Shown here: positions 7,847-17,117 of the stretch, piece after piece
Numbering within the stretch: the stretch's first letter is position 1
How the letters are laid out: each line of letters opens with the position of its first letter
Source: Solihabitans fulvus
Lineage (GTDB): Bacteria > Actinomycetota > Actinomycetes > Mycobacteriales > Pseudonocardiaceae
Assembly: GCF_008386585.1 (NCBI RefSeq)
Contig: NZ_VUOB01000009.1
Location: forward strand, 1 to 47,237
DNA: 47,237 nucleotides
Direction: 5' to 3'
Made by a program: the position numbers and the translations under genes
Notes under the pieces: model-generated
What the model was told of the DNA's origin: nothing
The model's input: the letters and a program-made list of their open reading frames with translations, nothing else
Databases searched by the model: none

Positions 7847-10800
7847 GCAATCCGCTGGTCGCGCAGAAACAGGACTCCACCAACTGGCACACCGGGATCA
7901 ACCTGATCGACGACGCGGCCGGCGTCTACGATGGGGTGGAGTCGGGCAGCTGGGTCGAGGGCGGCCTCGCGGCGCTGGGCACCGGCCTCGACCTGCTCAC
8001 GATGGCCATGAACCCGGTCGGCACGCTGATCTCCTACGGCCTGAACTGGCTGATCGAACACGTCAAACCCCTGCAGGACGCGCTGAACCAGCTCGCAGGG
8101 GACGCCGACCAGATCGCCGCCTACTCCCAGACCTGGGGCAACGTCGGCAAGGCGGTGGACCAGGCCGGCAAGGACCTCACCGCCGCCGTCGCCAACGACA
8201 CCGCCGGCTGGACCGGCCCGGCCGCCGACGCGTATCGCAGCCACATCAAGGACAAGGTCGACGCGCTCTCCACCGCCGCAACCTGTGCCAACACCATCGG
8301 CACCGTCGTCAACATCGTCGGGGTGATCACCGGCGCGGTGCGTGGCATCGTGCGGGACATGGTCACCCAGGCCGTCGGCGACTTCATCCAGGACGCGCTG
8401 GAGGAGGTCTTCTCCCTCGGCCTCGGCACCCCCGTGGTCGTCGCCCAGGTCATCGAGCAGGTCGCCGCCTGGACGGAGAAGATCGGCGCGGTCATCAAGA
8501 AGCTCATCAACTCCGTCAAAGCGTTGCGGCCCATGATGAGCAAGCTTGAGGAGATCTGGGGCGGAATCCAGAAGGCCATGAAAGCCCTACACGGCAAGGG
8601 TGGCGAGGAACCGCACACCTCCCCGTCCTCGGCAGGTGAACCACACACCTCCACCTCAGGTGCCGGAGACACGCCCTCCACCACGCCGCACGAACCCTCC
8701 ACCACGCCATCCGGCGCACACGACCCGGCCATGTCACCCGGCGGCCACGACCCGTCGACCACGACCACGTCGGGCACGCACGGAGACGGCACCACCCCCG
8801 GCGGACACGACCCCGCCAGCAGCCCGCACAGCGACAACCCGAGCGTCAAGGACGCCAACAAGGAGCCCGCCGCCAACTCCAAGCCCACCGAGGGCACCCC
8901 GGCGGCCGGCGACCCGGTCGACGTGTCCACCGGGGTGATGTTCACGACGCAGACCGACGTGGACCTGCCTGGCGCGCTACCGCTTGTGATCTCCCGCACC
9001 CACCGGTCCTCCTACCGGGTCGGACGCTGGTTTGGCCCGTCCTGGGCGTCCACTGTGGACCAGAGGGTTGAGGTCGAGTCGGACTCGGTGCACTTCGCCG
9101 CCGCCGACGGGATGCTGCTCGACTACCCGGTGCCCGGCGACACCGGGTACGTGCTCCCCGTCCAGGGCGCTCCGGTGCGGCTGGCCCGCGACGCCGACGG
9201 CGGCTACACGGTGACCGACCAGAAACTGGGCAGGACGCTGCACTTCGCGGCCACCGGCACGAACCGGCTGCCGATCACCGCGATCACCGACCGCAACGGC
9301 AACCGCATCGACATCGACTACGACGCGACCGGTGCGATCACCGACATCCGCCACTCCGGCGGCTATCACCTCGCCGTGGACACCGAAGACGGGCTGATCA
9401 CGGGCATTCGGCTGCGGGCCCTCGGTGGCCACGACACGCCGACGACGCGGTACCGCTACGACGATCGCCGCCGACTGGTCGAGGTCGCCAACTCCTCGAC
9501 CCTGCCGATGCGCTACGACTATGACGCGGACGGCCGGATCACGCGGTGGGAGGACCGAAACGGCGTCTGGTACCGCTTCACCTACGACCAGGGCGGCCGC
9601 TGCGTCAGGGGCGACGGCAAGGACGGTTGCCTCAGCTACACGTTCGAGTACGACACGACAAACCTCGTGACGAGGTCGACCGATTCCCTCGGGCACACCA
9701 CCACCTTCCAACTGAACGAACGACTTCAGGTGATCCGTGAGGTCGACCCGCTCGGCAACGCCGTCAGCTCGGACTGGGACGCGCACCACCGGCTGCGGTC
9801 CCGCACCGACGCGCTCGGCCGCACCGTGCGGTGCGACTACGACGACGCCGGCAACCTCGTCGCCGTCACCCGCGCGGACGGCAACCAGCTCCGAGTGGCG
9901 TACAACGATCTCGGCCTGCCCACCACGGTCGTCGAACCCGACGGGGCGACCTGGTCGCACGAGTACGACGACCGGGGCAACCGCACCTCGGTCACCGATC
10001 CGACCGGCGTGCGCACCAGCTACGCGTTCGACGAGCGGGGCAATCCGGTGGCCGTCACCGACGCGCTCGGCCAGACCGGCACGCTCCGCCACGACGCGGC
10101 GGGTCTGCTGCTCGCCGCGACCGACCCGACCGGTGCGGTGACCAGCTACCAGCGGGACATCTTCGGCCGCGTATTCGCCATCACCGACCCCGTTGGCGGC
10201 GTCACCAGGTTCGCGTGGACAGTGGAGGGGAAACCGCTTTCCCGGACGCTGCCGGACGGGACGACCGAGCGGTGGTACTTCGACGGTGAAGGCAACACAG
10301 TGCGCCGCACCGATGCGCTGGGGGGCGACACCGTCACCGAGGTCAGCAACTTCGATCTCCCGGTGGCCGAGATCACGGCCGACGGCGCGCGGACCGAGTT
10401 CAGCTATGACACCGAGTTGCGCCCAACCTCGGTCACCAACCCCCAGGGCCTGGTGTGGCGGTACGAGTACGACGCCTGCGGCCGGCTGGTCCGGGAGACC
10501 GACTTCAACGGTCGGGTGTTGACCTACGTCCGGGACGCCGCAGGGCAACTCGTGGCCAGGACCAACGGCGCGGGCCAGATAACCAGGTACCGCCACGATC
10601 CGATGGGCAACGTGATCGAGGAGGACGCCGACGGCGTCCGCACCAGCTACGCCTACGACCCGCTTGGCCGGCTGGTGCGCGCGACGAACCCGCACGCGGA
10701 CACCGTCTTCGAGCGGGACATCCTTGGCCGCGTCGTCGCCGAGACCTGCAACGGCGCGACCGTCTCCTCCAGTTACGACCTGCTCGGTCGCCGGGTCAGC

Positions 10801-12381
10801 CGCACCACCCCGTCCGAGGCGGCGAGCGTGTGGGAGTACGACGCCGCCAACCGGCCGGTCGCGCTGCACACCGCGGGGCGCACCGTGCGCTTCGGCTACG
10901 ACGCCGCCGGCCGCGAGGTGGCACGCGACCTCGGCGCGGCCACCCTGATGCAGACGTGGGACGCCAACCACCGGCTGCGCAGCCAGGCGCTGTCCGGCCC
11001 CGACACCAGGACAGCCGGCCTGCTCCAGCGCCGGTCCTACCGCTATCGGTCGGACGGCTACCTTCAGGGCGTTGTCGACCAGCTCGCCGGCCCGCGCGAC
11101 TTCGACCTCGACCCGGCCGGGCGGGTGACCGAGGTTCGTGCCGGGGAGCACGTCGAGCGGTACGGCTACGGCCGCGCCGGCGCCATCGCCTACGCCGACT
11201 GGCCGACCGTCCGGGTCGGCGCGGACGAGCCGGAGGCGACCGGACCGCGCGACTACGCCGGCACGCTCCTGCGTCGCGCCGGCAATCTGCGCTTCCAGTA
11301 CGACCCCCAGGGGCGGGTGGTCATCCGTCAACAGATCCGACTGTCCCGCAAGCCGGACACCTGGCACTACACCTGGGATGCCGACGACCGGCTGGTCGCG
11401 GTCACCACCCCGGACGGCCAGCGGTGGAGCTACCGGTATGACGCGCTCGGTCGTCGGATCGCCAAGCGGCGCCTCACTTCCGATGGCACGGCCGTCGCCG
11501 AGGAGATCACCTTTCACTGGGACGACGTCACCATCGCCGAGCAGACCAGGACCGTCGCGCAGCCCGACGGTGTCGATCGGGGCGGGACCACAACCTGGGA
11601 CTACCAACCGGGTTCGTTCCGTGCGGTCAGCCAGCTCGAGCGGACCAGCGTGCGGGACGCGGCACAGCAGTGGGTGGACGCGCAGTTCTACGCGATCGTC
11701 ACCGACCTGGTCGGCACGCCGACCGAGTTGGTCGACGCGACCGGCGCGCTGGTCTGGCAGGGCAGCAGGAACCTGTGGGGCGCCGGCGGCTCGCGTGCCG
11801 CGGCCGGTGTGACCTGCCCGCTGCGCTTTCCCGGCCACTACCACGATCAGGAAAGCCAGCTCAACTACAACTACCACCGGTACTACGATCCGGCGACGGG
11901 CCGGTACCAGAGCAACGACCCGCTGGGGCTGGCGGGCGGCCCCGATCCTGGCGCGTACGTCCCGAACCCGACGGCGTGGATCGACCCGCTCGGGTTGGAA
12001 CGGTGTCCGCTCGGCGAGTATGCCGACAGCCTGCGCGGGGAGAACCAGGCCTCGACCCCTCGGGTCGCGGCCGAGTACACCTCGCCCTCGGGGCAGAAGT
12101 ACTACGGGCACAACAGCGAAGGCGTGCCCATTCCGCCGGAGTTGAAATCGGAAATGGAGCGGGTCGCCGGCCCGGTTGGTGGTCGGCACGGCGCCTGCGC
12201 GGAAGTCAACGCGATGTCCAGGGCGGTCGCCGAAGAAGGCCCCGACGCGCTCCGCGGTGGTTCCATGCAGGCCGTTCGAGTACGCTCGGTCAACAGTGGT
12301 GGAACCGCGCACGGCACACCAATCCTGCCGTGCGAGAACTACTGTCAGCCCCTGTTGGGTGCGCTCGGAATATCGTGGTGA
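7843..12381 (+). CDS. RHS polymorphic toxin with C-terminal YwqJ-type deaminase domain
   Basis: 1512 aa. Residues 1-240 form a WXG100/EspA-like helical export module (paired with the upstream EspC-like protein). Residues about 245-360 are a Ser/Thr/Pro/His-rich linker. A DUF6531-type cap follows (VDVSTGVMFTTQTDVDLPG, about 363-440), then many YD repeats (YDxxGRL pattern) to about 1330. The RHS core is YYDPATGRYQSNDPLGLAGG near 1344 with IDPLGL near 1380, the usual cleavage or junction point. The last ~125 residues hold GGRHGACAEVNAMSRA (about 1445-1460) and PCENYC (about 1496), the H/C-A-E and PCxxC zinc motifs of the YwqJ family of predicted nucleic-acid deaminase toxins. The stop overlaps the start region of the immunity gene. 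Confidence 0.92.
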   Translation: MSNPLVAQKQDSTNWHTGINLIDDAAGVYDGVESGSWVEGGLAALGTGLDLLTMAMNPVGTLISYGLNWLIEHVKPLQDALNQLAGDADQIAAYSQTWGNVGKAVDQAGKDLTAAVANDTAGWTGPAADAYRSHIKDKVDALSTAATCANTIGTVVNIVGVITGAVRGIVRDMVTQAVGDFIQDALEEVFSLGLGTPVVVAQVIEQVAAWTEKIGAVIKKLINSVKALRPMMSKLEEIWGGIQKAMKALHGKGGEEPHTSPSSAGEPHTSTSGAGDTPSTTPHEPSTTPSGAHDPAMSPGGHDPSTTTTSGTHGDGTTPGGHDPASSPHSDNPSVKDANKEPAANSKPTEGTPAAGDPVDVSTGVMFTTQTDVDLPGALPLVISRTHRSSYRVGRWFGPSWASTVDQRVEVESDSVHFAAADGMLLDYPVPGDTGYVLPVQGAPVRLARDADGGYTVTDQKLGRTLHFAATGTNRLPITAITDRNGNRIDIDYDATGAITDIRHSGGYHLAVDTEDGLITGIRLRALGGHDTPTTRYRYDDRRRLVEVANSSTLPMRYDYDADGRITRWEDRNGVWYRFTYDQGGRCVRGDGKDGCLSYTFEYDTTNLVTRSTDSLGHTTTFQLNERLQVIREVDPLGNAVSSDWDAHHRLRSRTDALGRTVRCDYDDAGNLVAVTRADGNQLRVAYNDLGLPTTVVEPDGATWSHEYDDRGNRTSVTDPTGVRTSYAFDERGNPVAVTDALGQTGTLRHDAAGLLLAATDPTGAVTSYQRDIFGRVFAITDPVGGVTRFAWTVEGKPLSRTLPDGTTERWYFDGEGNTVRRTDALGGDTVTEVSNFDLPVAEITADGARTEFSYDTELRPTSVTNPQGLVWRYEYDACGRLVRETDFNGRVLTYVRDAAGQLVARTNGAGQITRYRHDPMGNVIEEDADGVRTSYAYDPLGRLVRATNPHADTVFERDILGRVVAETCNGATVSSSYDLLGRRVSRTTPSEAASVWEYDAANRPVALHTAGRTVRFGYDAAGREVARDLGAATLMQTWDANHRLRSQALSGPDTRTAGLLQRRSYRYRSDGYLQGVVDQLAGPRDFDLDPAGRVTEVRAGEHVERYGYGRAGAIAYADWPTVRVGADEPEATGPRDYAGTLLRRAGNLRFQYDPQGRVVIRQQIRLSRKPDTWHYTWDADDRLVAVTTPDGQRWSYRYDALGRRIAKRRLTSDGTAVAEEITFHWDDVTIAEQTRTVAQPDGVDRGGTTTWDYQPGSFRAVSQLERTSVRDAAQQWVDAQFYAIVTDLVGTPTELVDATGALVWQGSRNLWGAGGSRAAAGVTCPLRFPGHYHDQESQLNYNYHRYYDPATGRYQSNDPLGLAGGPDPGAYVPNPTAWIDPLGLERCPLGEYADSLRGENQASTPRVAAEYTSPSGQKYYGHNSEGVPIPPELKSEMERVAGPVGGRHGACAEVNAMSRAVAEEGPDALRGGSMQAVRVRSVNSGGTAHGTPILPCENYCQPLLGALGISW

Positions 12382-12395
12382 AGGGTGCCAGTGGC

Positions 12396-12854
12396 ATGGC
12401 GGTCGTCGACAGCTTCTCGCCCGAGGTGGTCCGCGCGCTGACGGCGAGCGGCTGGGAACCGGGCCGGCACGTCGATGTCGAGCCGTGGGACCGAGTGCTG
12501 CGGAGCGAGGGCTACCACCTGTCCGAACTGGTCAGGGATCTGCTGGAAAGCCTTGGCGGCCTGCGGGTGCACCCGGTCGGGCAGGGCGAGTACCGGGCCG
12601 CTCTGCTGTTCGAGCCGGAACTGGCGGGCAGCGGCGCATACGACATCGCCGAAGAACTGGAGGACATGTTCCACCAGCGGTTCTATCCAGTGGCGGAGTG
12701 GATTTCCAACAGTTGCGTCTTCGTCGGCGAACGTGGCCAGGTGGCCTCGTACGACGACATCGAGATGCTCGACCTCGGAAACACCGTCAACGACGCGGTG
12801 GAACTGATCGTGGTGTGTTCGCGGCCGCCGCGCGTGATCCGGTCCGTCCACTGA
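12396..12854 (+). CDS. SUKH-3 family immunity protein
   Basis: 152 aa from ATG 12396, preceded by AAGGG with a 10-nt spacing; GTG 12378 overlapping the toxin stop is an alternative. The pattern FSPEVVRALTASGWEPGR, then LLESLGGLRVHPVG, FEPELA, ELEDMFHQRFYPVAEW and CVFVGERGQVASYDD is that of SUKH-3 (SMI1/KNR4 superfamily group 3). SUKH proteins are the standard immunity partners of YwqJ-type deaminase toxins. It follows the toxin gene within 15 nt, so it is expected to bind and neutralise the deaminase. Cytoplasmic. Confidence 0.9.
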   Translation: MAVVDSFSPEVVRALTASGWEPGRHVDVEPWDRVLRSEGYHLSELVRDLLESLGGLRVHPVGQGEYRAALLFEPELAGSGAYDIAEELEDMFHQRFYPVAEWISNSCVFVGERGQVASYDDIEMLDLGNTVNDAVELIVVCSRPPRVIRSVH

Positions 12855-12878
12855 GTTCTGCCATACACCCTGTGGACG

Positions 12879-12887
12879 CACTAAGAG
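12879..12887. repeat. 9-bp direct repeat flanking IS5-family element (second copy 13979-13987)
   Basis: CACTAAGAG is present at 12879-12887, just after the immunity gene, and again at 13979-13987. The 1.1-kb spacing brackets the transposase gene. It may include the target duplication, or be part of the terminal sequence. Confidence 0.5.
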
Positions 12888-13978
12888 GGCGTTTAATTTG
12901 GGCGTGTTGCGGCTTGTGTCCTAGTAGGTGCCTCGCCAGGTTGGTGTGGTCTCGTCCGTTATGCGCTTGGCGAGGTTGTCGATCGAGGCGATGTGGATCA
13001 TCGCTTCGGAGCTGGCGGGAAGGGTCTCGTAATCCCGGGAAAGGCGTCGGTGGAGCATGATCCAGCCCAGACTGCGTTCGACGACCCAGCGTCTTTTGAC
13101 GACGTGGAATCCTCGTTTCTGGGTGTTTCTGGAGACGACTTCGACGTCGACTCCGAGAGTGGCCCCGTGCTCGACGGTGGCGTTCTTGAATCCGGTGTCA
13201 ACCCAGGATTTGGATATGGTCGGGTAAGTCGTTTTGGCTTGGTCGAGCAGTCGTATTCCGACGGCGTTCTCCGACAGGCTCGCGGCGGTGACGATCACGG
13301 CGAGGAGCAGTCCGAGCGCGTCGGTGGCGACGCCCCGCTTCCTCCCGACGATCTTCTTCGCGGCGTCGATTCCTTGGCTGGCAAGGAGAACGTTGGTGGA
13401 GGTCTTCACGCTCTGGGTGTCGATCACGCAGGCGGTCGGGTTGGGCTCGCGGCCGTCCTTGACGCGGGCGAGGCTGACCAGGTCGTAATTGAGCTGGGCG
13501 AAGATCCCCTCATCGCGCCAGGCCGCGTAGTAATAGTAGACGGCGCTGTGCGAGGGGAAGTCATGCGGGAGGTATTTCCAGGGGATTCCCGTGCGGTTGA
13601 GGTAGAGGATGGCGTTGAATATCTCCCGTAATTCCACCGAGGCCGGCTGACCCGTGGGCCTGCGGTCGAGCCTCGCTTTCCGCCAGGCGGTCAAGGTCGG
13701 CTCGATCAACGCCCATCGGGCGTCGGACAGATCGCTGGGGTACGGCTTCCGCGGACTCATGGACGGATTTCTTACCGGAGCCCCCTGATCGACGGCGTCC
13801 TGTGGCCAGTGCGGCGTTTCCTGGCATTTCTAGACCAGACGGAATTCTAGGGTTATGCGCCAACTAAACGGACGGACCACCGTGACCCCAGGCTGCCCCG
13901 ATGCGCTCACTTGCCAGAAACACACCAAAAGAGTCTTACCTAAAGGGTGCAAATCCTGCCAAGGGCAGTTTAAATCCC
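12888..13978 (-). mobile_element. IS5-family insertion sequence (approximate limits)
   Basis: The element carries one intact transposase gene. The left boundary region reads GGCGTTTAATTTGGGC and the right, read from the other strand, GGGGATTTAAACTGCCC, an imperfect inverted match with one gap. CACTAAGAG occurs on both sides, at 12879-12887 and 13979-13987. That is longer than the 2-4 bp duplications usual for this family, so part of it may belong to the element. A second candidate right end, GCGCCAACTAAACGG near 13858, also resembles the left end. Limits are therefore approximate. Confidence 0.6.
12921..13760 (-). CDS. IS5-family transposase (IS427-like)
   Basis: 279 aa, full length for single-frame members of the family. 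The N-terminal DUF4096-type domain is DLSDARWALIEPTLTAWRKA through GIPWKYLPHDFP and VYYYYAAWRDEG. The DDE domain shows CVIDTQSVKTS (first Asp), SWVDTGFKN (second Asp) and WVVERSLGWIMLHRRLSRDYE (catalytic Glu in the Y/ExxR-type signature). No frameshift is seen, so the element may be active or recently inserted. It sits directly after the SUKH-3 gene without disrupting it. Confidence 0.93.
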   Translation of the reverse strand: MSPRKPYPSDLSDARWALIEPTLTAWRKARLDRRPTGQPASVELREIFNAILYLNRTGIPWKYLPHDFPSHSAVYYYYAAWRDEGIFAQLNYDLVSLARVKDGREPNPTACVIDTQSVKTSTNVLLASQGIDAAKKIVGRKRGVATDALGLLLAVIVTAASLSENAVGIRLLDQAKTTYPTISKSWVDTGFKNATVEHGATLGVDVEVVSRNTQKRGFHVVKRRWVVERSLGWIMLHRRLSRDYETLPASSEAMIHIASIDNLAKRITDETTPTWRGTY

Positions 13979-14019
13979 CACTAAGAGCTCCTAACGAAAT
14001 GGCTGCCGGACGATGAGGC

Positions 14020-14433
14020 TCACCGACTGGTCAGGGTTTGTGTCATGATCTCCGCGCCCTTGCTCATGAGCATCTCCATGGGCTCGGCGAGGGAGTCGGG
14101 CAACAGGTCCAGGGTCCACACCACCCTGGTCCGGCCGTCGTCGCCCTCGCTGACCTCAACGGCAGCGCTGTAGTGGACGATGGGCAACTGCGACTCGACC
14201 ACGGAGTAGACCAGCCGCCTGGCCTCCTCGTCTCTGGTGACAAGCAGTTCTCGGGCGACCCGTCCGGTGGCGAACGTCACCGATCGAGCCTCGCCGCGCT
14301 CATCGTCCACGGGCTCGCAGTCCACGACGAACCCCGGCACCAGCACCTTGTGCACGTTCGCGAAGTCCCGTACCGCCTCCCAGACGCTGGCCGCATCGGT
14401 TTGCACCACGATGTCCTTGCGGATCGACGCCAT
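14020..14433 (-). CDS. SRPBCC (START-like) family protein
   Basis: 137 aa with AAGGAG before ATG 14433. The sequence follows the polyketide cyclase/SRPBCC pattern: MASIRKDIVVQTDAASVWEAV (first strand and helix), FANVHKVLVPGFVVDCEPV, and the strands RLVYSVVESQLPIVHYSAAV, ending in a long C-terminal helix (DSLAEPMEMLMSKGAEIM). Members bind hydrophobic ligands or act as cyclases or hydrolases; no specific substrate can be inferred. It stands alone between the IS element and the conjugation remnant. A second, unrelated SRPBCC gene lies at 17988. Confidence 0.82.
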   Translation of the reverse strand: MASIRKDIVVQTDAASVWEAVRDFANVHKVLVPGFVVDCEPVDDERGEARSVTFATGRVARELLVTRDEEARRLVYSVVESQLPIVHYSAAVEVSEGDDGRTRVVWTLDLLPDSLAEPMEMLMSKGAEIMTQTLTSR

Positions 14434-14497
14434 ACCCGTTCTCCTTGTGCTGGAAGTCCTCGTATCCGAGCCTCCCGCAAGAACGTCACTGTGTCGT

Positions 14498-15127
14498 GTG
14501 CTTTTGAAGCCCCAAGCAAAACAGCAGGCCGCTCACGCCGTACCGCTGCTGACCGCTCTGGCCGACCACATGCTGTCCACCGAACAGGAACTCGCCCTGC
14601 AACAACCCCACAAGCGGCTGGACCCACCGGCGAGCAACGTCCTGGACGAACTCCCCAATGCCACCCCCATCTTCCGCCTCCCCAACGTCATCTCCGACTC
14701 GGCGGGCCGCGGTGTGCTGATCCACTGGAACACCCAGTCCCTGGCCCAACTCGAAGACCTCTACGGCCTGGAAGGCGCCCGGCAGTTGGTGGACAACACC
14801 ACCACGCTCACCGTCTTCGGCGGCCTGAAGGACCAACGCACCCTGGAATGGATCTCCCTGCTCACCGGGCAGCACGACCGCCGCCGCTACCAACAGTTCT
14901 CCGACGGCCTGTTCGCGCCCAGCCGCACCTCCGTGGGCACCGAAACCGTCCCCACCTACCGGCCCGGCGAAGTCCGCACCCTGCGCCGCAACCAGGTCCT
15001 GGTCATCCACCGACACCTGCGCCCGATCCTGGCCAAGGTGCTCGACGTGTCCCGCCGACCGGACTGGCCCGCGCTGCGCCGCGACGTTCGCAGTGTTCGC
15101 GGTGTTCGCGGCGAGCAGGGGAGCTGA
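14498..15127 (+). pseudogene. conjugation coupling ATPase (VirD4/TraG-type, TraM-recognition domain), C-terminal remnant
   Basis: The roughly 200 residues beginning near GTG 14498 match the C-terminal end of actinomycete TraG/VirD4-like proteins: LDELPNATPIFRLPNVISD (Walker B-like DE), SAGRGVLIHWNTQSLAQLED, QLVDNTTTLTVFGGLKDQ and the closing YRPGEVRTLRRNQVLVIHRH. Walker A and the N-terminal membrane anchor are missing; upstream DNA is unrelated. The stop overlaps the next gene's leader closely. It is the left-hand remnant of an integrative conjugative element. Confidence 0.8.
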
Positions 15128-15129
15128 CC

Positions 15130-15628
15130 ATGGACCACGTCGACGAGATCGCTCCCGCTGCCCGGGACGCTTCGGTGGAGGGCCAGATCCGTGACCTCAC
15201 CACGATCCTCAGCCGCCTCTCGGCCAGGCTCACGCTGCTGGGCGGCCGGCTACGCCATGTCGAGGAACGGATCGACGCCCTGTTCCCCACCGGGCCACGC
15301 CCCGCTGACCGACTCGCGCCGTGGGTGGTAGGCACAGCACCGGAGACCGCCGAGGACCCCACGACCTTCGTGGCGGCACACCACTGCGATCCCCGCCTGC
15401 TGGCAGCGGCATCCCGCGTTGGCCGCTGAGATCGCGACGCTCGCCTATACATGGCGGCAGGCCAACCTCGGGCCCGAGGCCAACGAACGCGACGCCCAGC
15501 ACTGGCACGACCGATGGCGTCCTGCCTTCGCCGCCCGCATCACCGATTGGGCGAGCACCGACGGCCTGGACGGCGACCACCGCGTCGTGGACACCGTGAC
15601 ACGAGACGAGAAGGGAGCCAGGCCATGA
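15130..15628 (+). pseudogene. mobile-element hypothetical protein with frameshift
   Basis: ATG 15130 opens VDEIAPAARDASVEGQIRDL, a heptad-rich coiled coil (about residues 10-55), then APWVVGTAPETAEDPTTFVA. The natural continuation (TAIPACWQRHPALAAEIATL, YTWRQANLGPEANERD, HWHDRWRPAFAARI) is in another frame, with the switch at about 15360-15385. Such 'PxCWxxHPA... WH' proteins commonly follow the coupling ATPase in actinomycete conjugative elements. Either a real frameshift or a one-base assembly error explains it. Its end overlaps the next gene (ATGA). Confidence 0.6.
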
Positions 15629-15852
15629 TGCCGTTGACACTGTCGGAGTTGGGTGACCTGCCCGCCGCCGTCGATCTGATGACCGCAGCCCGCGCACTCG
15701 GATTCGGCCGCACCAAGGCCTACGAGCTCGCGCGGTTGGGGATCTTCCCCTGCTCGGTCATCAAGGTCGGCGATACGTACCGCGTACCCACTGCCGGGCT
15801 ACTGCACGTCCTTGATGTTGAGCTGCCCTTTGCGCGGCGTAGTGAGCTGTAG
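15625..15852 (+). CDS. excisionase-like helix-turn-helix protein
   Basis: 75 aa from ATG 15625, overlapping the preceding stop. The block LPAAVDLMTAARALGFGRTK, then AYELARLGIFPCSVIKVGD and YRVPTAGLLHVLDVE is the winged HTH of the MerR/excisionase-like group (HTH_17): DNA-binding helix GRTKAYELAR and a wing with a basic turn. In actinomycete integrative elements this gene precedes the tyrosine integrase. Here no integrase follows, so the excision module is broken. The small protein itself looks intact. Confidence 0.75.
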   Translation: MMPLTLSELGDLPAAVDLMTAARALGFGRTKAYELARLGIFPCSVIKVGDTYRVPTAGLLHVLDVELPFARRSEL

Positions 15853-17117
15853 CGCCGCGTAGATCGCCGCCCTCCTGGACACCGACTACTGGCCGGATCA
15901 CCTCCACAGGAGTTGGACAAGTTCACGCCGACCTACCTGAAGACGCTGCCGACCGGAGACCTCACGGCCTCTGACCTGGACGACCTCGCCAAGACCTCGT
16001 TGATCGAGGCGTTCTGCCAGACTCGAGCTTCATTCCTCTCTATGTAAGGCGGGACGCGAAGGCCGGCCGGGCTCCACGTTGATCTCCGCTTTGCATGGCG
16101 AGCCGATGTGCCCGTGGTGTGCCCGGGCAGTTCCGGACACACCCGTCATCCGTTGATAGCCGCCAGCACGGCGTACCGGCGATAAGCTGCGAGAACAGCC
16201 TTTCAGGTCATCTGCCGTCACTGTCCGAAACGGAATCACGGCGACTCGAACACGGTGTCGCGTCGCGCGTTTGACCACGAAACTGGCCTCGAAGTGCAGG
16301 TCAGTGGACTTCGAGGGTGACCGGCTCACACCTGCTGATCGTCTCTGTGGGTGTCGGGCGTGGCCAGGCCTGCCGTGTCGGGGGTGGTCAGCTCGGCCCC
16401 GACAGGCCCGTGGCTAGGGCAGTGTCCGACCTACACCGAGCGCGCGGAAGGTCGACGAGTTCTCGCTGCTCGAGCGAAGTGGCACTGGACCCTTCGGAGT
16501 CGAGTCGGTGTGCCCGAGGTGTGCCCGGCGTTTCTGGACACACCCGTCATCCGTCGATAGGCGTCGGTACGTCATACTGGCGCTGAGCTGCGAGAATAAC
16601 ATTTCAAGTCATTCGCTGTCACCACTAGATACGGAACCACGGCGACTCCGAATCTGACCGTTGTTCCACCCACAGCAAGCCCTGGTATGGCTGATGAGGA
16701 CGGGCGACTCCGCTCTGCTGGCGCACATCCTGCGGACGTTGCTAGCCCAGCGGACCACCTGTAGGGGCATGACCTCATGCCTGTGGCGCCATACCGCCAC
16801 GACTTTGACCGTCCTGATGGGCTCTGGTAGCCCCGACTGCGGCGACGGCCGCAACGCCCTCAGTACCCGTTCCGGCTCGGCTCGGGCGTTGCCCGAGCCT
16901 CCGCCCGTCGATGTCGTGCGTGGCGAGTGGCCGAACTTAGGGTGGAGCGCCGCACTCGATGGCCAGCTACAGTCGCGCGCGGTTCCCCACGGGATCCAGC
17001 AGGGCAACAACTGCAGATAACCCCGCGCCAACATTTAGACGAGGCTACGGTTTCCACCCGTTGTGCTCGTTCGTCGACCACGGCATCGAGGGCACCGGCG
17101 AACCCCTGGCGATGATT
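15853..17117. other. 1.26-kb non-coding stretch with diverged direct repeats
   Basis: No frame has a credible start, ribosome binding site or domain. The integrase expected after the excisionase-like gene is missing. A short possible peptide remnant (KFTPTYLKTLPTGDLTASDL, about 15915-15975) is the only coding trace. The stretch holds the two ~140-bp direct repeats listed separately and ends where phosphoesterase similarity begins. Confidence 0.6.
16108..16650. repeat. imperfect direct repeats of about 140 bp (16108-16250 and 16510-16650)
   Basis: Both copies begin GTGCCCG.GGTGTGCCCGG and share GGACACACCCGTCATCCGT, then GAGCTGCGAGAA-like and CGGCGACTC segments in the same order and spacing, with substitutions and small indels throughout (roughly three-quarters identical by eye). 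The offset is about 400 bp. They lie just downstream of an orphan excisionase-like gene, where the integrase and attachment site of an integrative element would be. They may be diverged attachment-site arms or remnants of two related elements. Confidence 0.6.

Noticed and set aside
8977..12312. 1111-codon open frame on the minus strand opposite the RHS gene
   Set aside because: Mirror frame of a high-GC coding sequence. It has no domain, and the plus strand encodes a complete RHS protein with clear repeats and a toxin end.
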